From contig JASANG010000524.1 of the NCBI GenBank assembly GCA_030248215.1, forward strand, positions 1-64,000: a stretch of 64,000 bases of DNA, given 5' to 3'. Below the pieces are notes generated by a model. The model was given only the letters and a program-made list of their open reading frames with translations. It ran no database searches and was not told where the DNA came from. This document shows, one piece after another, positions 56,752 through 64,000 of the stretch. The position numbers were made by a program, and so were the translations under genes. This DNA comes from Enoplolaimus lenunculus (Eukaryota; Nematoda; Enoplea; Enoplida; Thoracostomopsidae). How positions within the stretch are numbered: the first letter of the stretch is position 1; each line of letters starts with the position of its first letter.

Positions 56752-56794
56752 CTGGAACACACATTATTATTAAAATACGGCCAATGTTACTTTT

Positions 56795-56890
56795 AGTGCC
56801 GTAACAGTAGATTAAGCATTATTCAAGCCTAAGCCTAAGCCTAAGCAAAAAATATAGTCTAAGGTCTAAACTGTGCTCCGAGTCCGTCGT
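56795..56890 (+). repeat. TTAGGC-bearing dispersed repeat copy
   Basis: GCCGTAACAGTAGATTAAGC, then CCTAAGCCTAAGCCTAAGC, then AAAAAATATAGTCTAAGG. It lies directly upstream of the first segment of the - strand gene model. Confidence 0.8.
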
Positions 56891-57108
56891 CAGAAAGAAG
56901 TCAGGATGGCTCAACCCATGAAAGCCACCCGTACAAAATTTTCAATTTTGCTGGTAACTTATCGAAAAGCCTCGTATACCCCATGTGATAAGTGTTTAGC
57001 ACCCCTAGCATGGCGAGCTGGCTACGGGCCGGCCCTGCTCTTTAAAAGTCCTACCAGAAAACGGAAAGACTTTAAAACCAACATGGGCAAAAACACCGTG
57101 CTTACATA

Positions 57109-57550
57109 GTGTAGTGACCCGAACAAGAGGGGGTAATAAAAGGGGGTCCCCACCTTGAGTCTCAACCAATAGGAGTCCGTATTTTTAACACAGTCCGTAA
57201 GCGGGTAGAGTCCCTAAACTCTAATTAGAGTCCACAAACGTCAATTATCCCTAATTATAGTGCATAAACGACTCTAGGACCAAAAATTTGAGGTCGAATC
57301 TTTAAAGGATACTTAAGTTTTGAAAAAAACATTAGTAAGTATAATCTTTCATCATCGCTTAAATTTTTGATACAAGACAAGTAAACGCTTAATTGAACGA
57401 ACAGTCGCAATACCAGATTATATATCAGTAACGAAGGTCGCCGGAGGGCGGGTTAAAAATAAATAACAGTGCGTAAGTAACCGAATAACGGGGGGTACCT
57501 TTTGGAGAGGCCAAATAAATATCAGTCCCCCATTATTTGGGTCACTACAA
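57109..57550. mobile_element. Family T MITE, copy
   Basis: GTGTAGTGACCCGAACAAGA after TA on the left, TTTGGGTCACTACAA before TA on the right, 442 bp, full-length body. Confidence 0.87.
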
Positions 57551-58452
57551 TATACAATGTACAATCTCAGTTAAAATCAAGCCAAAATTAATCTAATATA
57601 TTGATCCGTGCAGCGTATATGTATACCTACCCAGAAACCGGTATTTGCCTGGGTGGGCACGGAAAACTATGTTGGCTCTTGAAAAAGTACTCACAATCTA
57701 TTAACGGTACTTCACTAAGTCGACGACTTCACTTGAAAACTATTTGAATTGAGGGCCCGGTCTGACCCCTTGAACTCCTTCCCTTATAGACACACCCATA
57801 GTGTTTGTTTAGAGTGGTGTATAGCGTTTAGAAAATGAGGTTTTTATGACTCTATGCCGCGTTATAAAACTGAAAAACATATATCAAACGACGGAAGAAA
57901 ATTAAAAAAATAACAGAATGGGAACAGCAATAAAATTTTTAATGAAAGAAATCAACCAAAAAATTTATTAACCTGTTTATGTCTCAAAGAAAACACTATG
58001 AAACCTGGGATAGTTCAGTAAACCATAGAAATTAAACCGAATAACGAATAGTAATCAAACTATACAAACAGATAGCAACGGTTTTCTGAACTATGAAAAA
58101 GCGCCCAAGTCTAAGATGTAGCAATTTGGTGATTTTACAGGTGAAACCCAGAGTCCACATTGGAAGTTTTGCGCAAAATTTTTAGATATTTTTCAGTTTA
58201 ACGCAAGAAACAACCCCTTCGAAATTTTTCATATAACGTAAACCGACTCGGTTCCAATATCCTAGCTACTACGACTACCCATGGAAGTATACTAAAATTT
58301 AGGCTTCGATTTTGTTAAATTTGACTGTATAAAATAGTACCTATTAATTGGTAAAAAAGTTTGAAACTTTTGAATATCATCGACCGATTTTGTTGATTTT
58401 TTAAATTGAACGAGTATACGTTTAAGTGTTATGAGTATGTAAATATATAGTA
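57551..58452. other. Intergenic, nothing recognised
   Basis: AT-rich sequence with no long open frame, splice-supported exon or repeat end that I can see. Confidence 0.4.
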
Positions 58453-59730
58453 TTGCAGTGACCCGAATAAGAGGGGGGACTGATTGAGCGAAGCGAAACT
58501 CCGAGCGAAGCTCGGAGTTTCGCGAAGCGTTTTATGTTTTGTACTTGGGGGTCGAAAGGTGGATGTCCGTCCGTCCGTCTGTCCATCCGAAAAGAATCTC
58601 AGGAACGGCTGAACCGATTTTCATAAACTTTTTTTTGTTTGAAAGCCAATTATCCTAGGGTGTTAACCTCGCATTCGGGTTTTAAAATTTTAAGCCGTTT
58701 ATTAGCTACAGGCTAATTTGCATAATTAATTAAGCCTAAATTAGGACTTTCCACAATATTTCAGTAATTATTTCAGTTAGAAGCAATCTAATTTTAGCAT
58801 TAAAGGGTTTTTGGGTGCGAGAAATCTCCGTAGACTGTTTACAAACCTCCAAAACTGATAATTGAGTTGTTAGCTAATGGATAATTTGCATATTAGCATA
58901 GTTTGTAAGCCTAAATTAGGACTTCTTACAATATTTCACTAATTATTAAGGTTAAAAGCAATATAATTTCAGCAATAAAGGGTTTTTAGGTGCGAGGAAT
59001 TTGAATAAATTGTTTACAAGCATCCCAAACCGATAATTGAATAGTTAGCTAATAGCTAATTTACATATTAGCTTAATTGACAAGACAAAACCAGGACTTT
59101 TTGAATTATTTCAATAAATATTAGGGTTCACTGAAGGTTTTTGGGTGCGAAGAATCTGAATAAAAATTATTCCAAAAATTATTAGAGTGGCTGAAGAGTT
59201 TTTGGGTACGAGGAATTTGAATAAATAGTTTACAAACATCCAAAACCGATAATCGAATAGTTAGCTAATAGCTAATTTGCATATTAGCTTAATTGCTTAC
59301 GTGCGTTCGAGCTTCGCTCAATAAATGTAGTCCCACTACGACTGGTATTTATTTTGCCTCTCCAGAGGGTACCCCCCTTGTTATTCGTTTACAGACTGTT
59401 ATTTACTTTTAGCCCACGCTCCGCCGCCCTTCGTTACTGATATATATTCGGTGCTGCAATTATGCGTTGAATTAGACGTTTGTCTTGTGACAAGGTTATA
59501 CTTAGGAATGTACTTTCAAAATTTAAGTACGCTATAAAGTTTCGAGCTCAAATGTTTGATCCTGGAGTCATTGACGCTACGGTTAGGGTAAATAGACATT
59601 TATGAACTCTAATTAGAGTTTAAGGATCCTATCCGCTTACGGAATCTTATTAGGGATACAGATTCCTATTGATTCAGACTCAAAATAGGGACCCCCTCTT
59701 ATTACCCCCTCTCGTTTCGGGTCAATACAG
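58453..59730. mobile_element. Family T MITE split by a Helitron-like insertion
   Basis: The left end TTGCAGTGACCCGAATAAGA (58453) continues to GGGGGACTGA. The body resumes at 59346 with TATTTATTTTGCCTCTCCAG and runs to GGGTCAATACAG at 59730, with TA on both sides. Other copies read ACTGATATTTATTTGGCC across the join, so the interruption (58484-59345) is a clean insertion. Confidence 0.88.
58484..59345 (+). mobile_element. Helitron-like non-autonomous element, copy H3
   Basis: 862 bp, from TTGAGCGAAGCG to CTACGACTGG, inserted between A and T of a family T MITE with no target duplication. The 5' hairpin has arms GCGAAACTCCGAG and CTCGGAGTTTCGC. Near the 3' end TTCGAGCTTCGCTCAA inverts the 5' end, then GTAGT-CCC-ACTAC forms a hairpin two bases before CTGG. 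The body has GTCCGTCCGTCCGTCTGTCC and more internal units than H1 or H2. Confidence 0.87.
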
Positions 59731-59944
59731 TACAATATTAGTGCTCAAATGGTTTATTTTTATATACTGCCGTATAAAGACGGATAGTAGGAAACGGAAT
59801 CGGATAGAGATCGGTCAGAATAAATTAAACACAAAACAGATATACACGATTTTTAAAAACAGATATACTTATATTTTGTAAATTTAGGCGTATCCGCTCT
59901 TTTGCTATAAAATTTCCAAAATGCGGTCAAAGATTTCCATCATG

Positions 59945-60030
59945 TAGTGACCCGAGTAAGTGGGGGTCCCCATTTTGAATCCCAATAAATAGGAGTCCGC
60001 ATCCCTTACAAAGAGTCCGTAAACCCTTGA
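59945..60030. mobile_element. Family T MITE, terminal fragment
   Basis: TGTAGTGACCCGAGTAAGTG and TAGGAGTCCGCATCCC followed by unrelated sequence. No second end. Confidence 0.7.
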
Positions 60031-60239
60031 GACGTTTACTTACAGTGAATGGTAAGCATTAAAACCGGATATTCGTTTCCAGTATAGACACGATTCTTAT
60101 AATTAACATGGGTCAAAATGGCAGAATTTTTTCCTTTATTCGATTTAACAAATCCAGTTTGCGGGTGCAACTGGATGTTAAAAATCCAGAGTCCAATTTA
60201 TTTTTTAGTTTGCTTCTCAGGCTAATGTTACTTTAAGGA

Positions 60240-60420
60240 GCGTAATAACGTTTAAGGGAAAAATTTTCAGTTTACTATCTTTAAGCGGAAAATTTTCAGT
60301 TTACTATCTATAAGCGTATTCCTGAGACTAAAAGCCTAAGCGTTGCAAAAATGAGTTCCTAAGCCTAAGCAAAAAATGTAGTCTAGAATCTATATCTACT
60401 CTTTTATAGACCCACCAGAA
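60240..60420 (+). repeat. TTAGGC-bearing dispersed repeat, degenerate, with 29-bp duplication
   Basis: GGAGCGTAATAACG on the left, GAGTTCCTAAGCCTAAGC then AAAAAATGTAGTCTAGAATC on the right. AAAATTTTCAGTTTACTATC occurs twice (from about 60258 and 60287), a short tandem duplication. Confidence 0.65.
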
Positions 60421-60535
60421 ACCTGGACGCCCCTTAAAGTTGGGCCGCTTTTCTACATACCATAAACTTTGAGGTGAGGGGCTTAAAAATTAGTTACTAC
60501 TGATTTATAAAAACGATGGGTCTGAGCATATGCAG

Positions 60536-60913
60536 CAGGGTACAACCGGAGGTCTGCCTCCGGCAGAAAATCGTTAACAATAATTTGCACAAGAACGTGA
60601 AAAAGCATTCACATTAAGCTTGTTATTTAAAAAACCGAGCACTGAACGCGTGCTACCGGCACGAAGCCCAACTCGGCTCAGACATAATTTTTGCCAGAAG
60701 GAAGCTCTGGCAATTTCGGTAGCGAAAGTTTGCAAATGTAAATTGCTTGGTGCGTTTCATAAAATAAGCTTAAAAGCAAACAATTTAACAGCATTCCAGA
60801 CATTTGTTAAAATTAACAGCACACCGTCTTAATTACCTAATTTCCACTAACCTCCGATTCCGGCAAGTCTGTTTACTGCTAGCACTGGTATTTTTACCAA
60901 TGATTGCACCCTA
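60536..60913. mobile_element. hAT-like MITE, CAGGGTACAACC type
   Basis: Starts CAGGGTACAACCGGAGG and ends GATTGCACCCTA, a diverged pair of the CAGGGTGCAACC family ends, 378 bp apart. CTGCCTCCGGCAGAAAATCG near the left end is shared with 29262-29480. Confidence 0.65.
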
Positions 60914-63442
60914 CGAACAGGGCATTTCGAACCATGTCAAAGATGACTAACCAAACTCTTAATACCATAACAACAAATGCTATCAGCTCAGAACTCCAAC
61001 GACATACTGTGTCAGTTTTAATTCACAGGAAGTTTTATCACCAACCAATCAATACGGTGAAGAGACCAGTAGTGCTACGCGATACATACAAATTTTTTGC
61101 AACATAAACCTTCAACAAACAACTGATATTAACGCAAAACCTTTTAACGTAATCAACCTCGTTGAAACCATCTCCGACTGACTAAGAGAATAACAACCGA
61201 ATCAACGTGATTTTGAACTGAGACAAAAAATTACGTTTCGTCGCTAACTTATAGTGGAATGGACGACGACGACACCCCCTCCTAAATTTTGCACACGCAT
61301 TCGCCTTAGAACAATTGTATTGCTCAGGAATCCACAATGCTTAGGCTTTTTAAGTGACTAACATTGTTCCTAACCATCCATATTGGGACTGAAATGATTA
61401 AAACACAAGCATCATGCCTCATGAAACTGCAGCTGTAATTTCTGCCAAAATTTACGCTTCGATTCCATATATAACGTGACACAAAGTGAAAAAACATGAA
61501 ACAGTTATATTTCAAAGTCCAAAAAATACTAACAACAAAAAACGCAACCACACGTATAACGCAAAATACCAACTGTAATACCATTTCACTAAATCTTTAT
61601 CATCTGGAGTAATGAATGACTCTTAGACTCAGTAAAAACCTGGCCATACTAAATATTTAGTAATACTGGAACTACTCCGCAACAGAACTATAATTCTGCC
61701 TTAGTAAGAGTTGCTCTGATCCCATTGCTCTAATTCTCAGAATTGAACAATAGTCCTTTAACTACAAGAGTAAAATCAGCTCATACAGCCAGCACAACAT
61801 ATTATACAAATGACTGAAAGTTCTGAACTTTGGAACCAGTGAATCGCGAACTTTGAATTTCAATAAGTTTGTCAAATTTGAATGACCCTGCTTCTGGGAA
61901 AATTTTAAAGGTGATTGTAGTTATATTCATTTGAGAATATGATCTTCAACAACCCAACTGTAACCGATATAGTATTATAGACGGTCGTACACAAATGAAA
62001 TCGTAACAAAATTTCAAGTAGGATTAGTGTGTCGCTGAACACTTTGAGTTTTTGACTAGTTTGTCGTCCGGCGTTGCCGCATGACACGGCATAACATTTT
62101 GTGAACAAACAAATTTTGGTCTTCCGGCTCCGCGCAAGATTAACATCATCCTTTCTGTTCTCCATTATCAAATACATACCAAGTAGTTATTTAGTCGTCA
62201 TCAGCCTCAAAATATTTGATTCAATACCAATTGTTCCGCTGACGCTGCTTTGTTCACTTACGTACATATGAACCAAATTTGTTACACAAACAGATAAACA
62301 ACACATAATATAAAACTTAGTGTTACTAGCGACTGATAACAACTATCAAGCCAATCATCAAGTACAGCAATAACTCTCCTACTAGTCAGAGTCAGACAAT
62401 TGTCAACAAATATTCTACTAAGCCCTCCAGGCGCAAAAAAGAACAATTTGGTTTCTGTCTACATATAAATCGGTCATTTAAATCCTAAATAGCAGCACCT
62501 TGTGCAACTAAAACAAAATTCGGCTCTTGTCCATTTCCCACACATTTAGAGTTATGCCTTTGGTTAGACGAGTTTTTCCCCAAACCCAAGCCTCTTAAAC
62601 TTAAACCATTATTATGAGGCACTGTACAAGAAACCAAATATCTTTTTTACACTGTCCATACTTTGGGATCGACCGGATACCGGATGGTAAATTTTATACC
62701 AGAACCGAATATTAATCGGATATAAGATATTAATTGGTCCACTGTCAGGAGTATTTGATTCGTGCAAAAAATGTAATTTAACATTAATTTTTTCATTCCA
62801 TGTCAGTGTCTTCTCTTGACTTGCCCAGAATTACGGTCGCTGCAAAATATCTTGCTGAATCTAAAACATACTTGAAGCCCTATACACAATTGTGATCCTT
62901 CTATCTTGTTCAAAAATTTCAACACAAAACTCACTCCCCAAATGACAACCTTTCTGCTAAATATCCGAAACCGTGACAGTTACCGCTTCTTGGCCTTAAA
63001 ACCAGGTTACTTATTCACATATAATGCAAAATAACATTATCAACGTCGATAAAACACAAATAATTGCAACAGCAGAAACGCATTGTCTATTCTAACAATA
63101 AGAGCGTCAATGCAAAAAAAACAATTTGTTTAATCGTAAATGACCACATCCAGTTAACAATGTTACCGGATACACCCTAGGAACTGATGGTGCAAGATAA
63201 CTTAAACGTGTCTTATAGGTTTTTATATATATACCCACTACCTTGATATACTATTTCAACGTAGGACAAATAAGACTGTCATTCTCTGACCATATACACT
63301 TTACCAACGGACCTGAAAAATTGTGATATATAATTCTAATTTGTTCACGTATTAAACGTCTGAATAAAATACAGAATAAACACAAGCAAAAACAGCTCAA
63401 GTCACAGAATGCCTTAGTGCACACGTTAACTACCTTATCTAA
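60914..63442. other. AT-rich sequence, no gene recognised
   Basis: Open frames at 61324-61584, 61905-62177 (both -) and 60904-61107 (+) have no family features or supporting splice sites. No repeat ends recognised. It could contain upstream exons of the - strand gene model, but I could not identify them. Confidence 0.4.
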
Positions 63443-63558
63443 TTGCCTACTACAAGAACTATCCTTCAAATTTTAAGGCAAGCAATGCAAATTTACCAAG
63501 TTGCCTACTACAAGAACTATCCTTCAAATTTTAAGGCAAGCAATGCAAATTTACCAAG
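63443..63558 (+). repeat. Perfect 58-bp tandem duplication
   Basis: The unit beginning TTGCCTACTACAAGAACTAT at 63443 is repeated without change from 63501. Confidence 0.95.
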
Positions 63559-64000
63559 GTTCCATCAGGTACTAAGTTTTACCGAAACAGAAATCAGAAT
63601 TTAAAATATTTTTTATCACGGCTTTACTGTTGGACTTTTCAGAAAACTAGACACAAAATGGCTTAAGCAAATTTTCAGCTGTTTCATTATCAAATTTTGC
63701 GAACCCACATTAGAATTTTAATTTGAGAAGTTTTTGCAAAAACACATGTTTCGAAATACGTAACAATTTTGCAAAGACGATGTTTCTTTCCAACACGAAC
63801 TGATTATAAATCATTTGTCACAAAACCGTATATTTCCGGTTCGTGCCTCTGTGAATGCAGGAACAGAAATTTAATCTATGCAAGAATTCCGGTGGAATTT
63901 TGAAGCGTACCTAGTCTTTTGTCCACTTCCCCCCACAAACTTCAGCGTTACGTTTAGAAAAGGGCTTACTTAACCCTTTACCTTTCAGTGAAATTATTTG

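Overview
This window is eukaryotic, animal nuclear DNA. It is AT-rich, with GT-AG introns from about 100 bp to several kb, tRNA-derived SINEs, a LINE, and many non-autonomous DNA transposons. The best clue to the organism is an interstitial array of the hexamer TTAGGC (as CCTAAG on the + strand, 31808-31940) with smaller copies scattered through the window. TTAGGC is the telomere repeat of nematodes, so I infer a nematode or close relative. The EHD protein also resembles nematode RME-1 as I remember it. Neither point is proof.

Layout. 1-6.2 kb: no host gene recognised; a LINE 3' end with RNase H, two SINE families and an intact hAT-type MITE. 6.25-10.4 kb: a broken Ty3/gypsy fossil on the - strand with a G-rich inverted-repeat element inside it. 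11.3-19.45 kb: a complete 11-exon EHD/RME-1 gene (+), whose introns hold two Helitron-like elements. 24.15-28.48 kb: a four-exon doublecortin-domain gene (-), with TA-flanked MITEs in its introns. 28.5-37.1 kb: intergenic, rich in repeats and holding the largest TTAGGC array. 37.17-38.84 kb: a two-exon gene (+) for a predicted secreted-then-anchored PAN/apple-like protein. 39.93-42.32 kb: a Shaker-type (Kv1) potassium channel gene (-). 47.27-56.75 kb: a less certain multi-exon gene (-) of unknown function. 56.8-64 kb: repeats, including a Helitron-like element cleanly inserted in a MITE; no gene recognised.

The host genes do not form a pathway. EHD acts in endocytic recycling, DCX proteins bind microtubules, Kv1 repolarises excitable membranes, and the PAN protein is probably at the cell surface. 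I see no operon. The striking feature is the layering of repeats: at least ten families with recognisable ends, several nested in one another in ways that reveal target sites and order of insertion. The candidate for something undescribed is an interspersed repeat carrying a variable run of the telomere-like hexamer, along with a Helitron-like family having hairpins at both ends.
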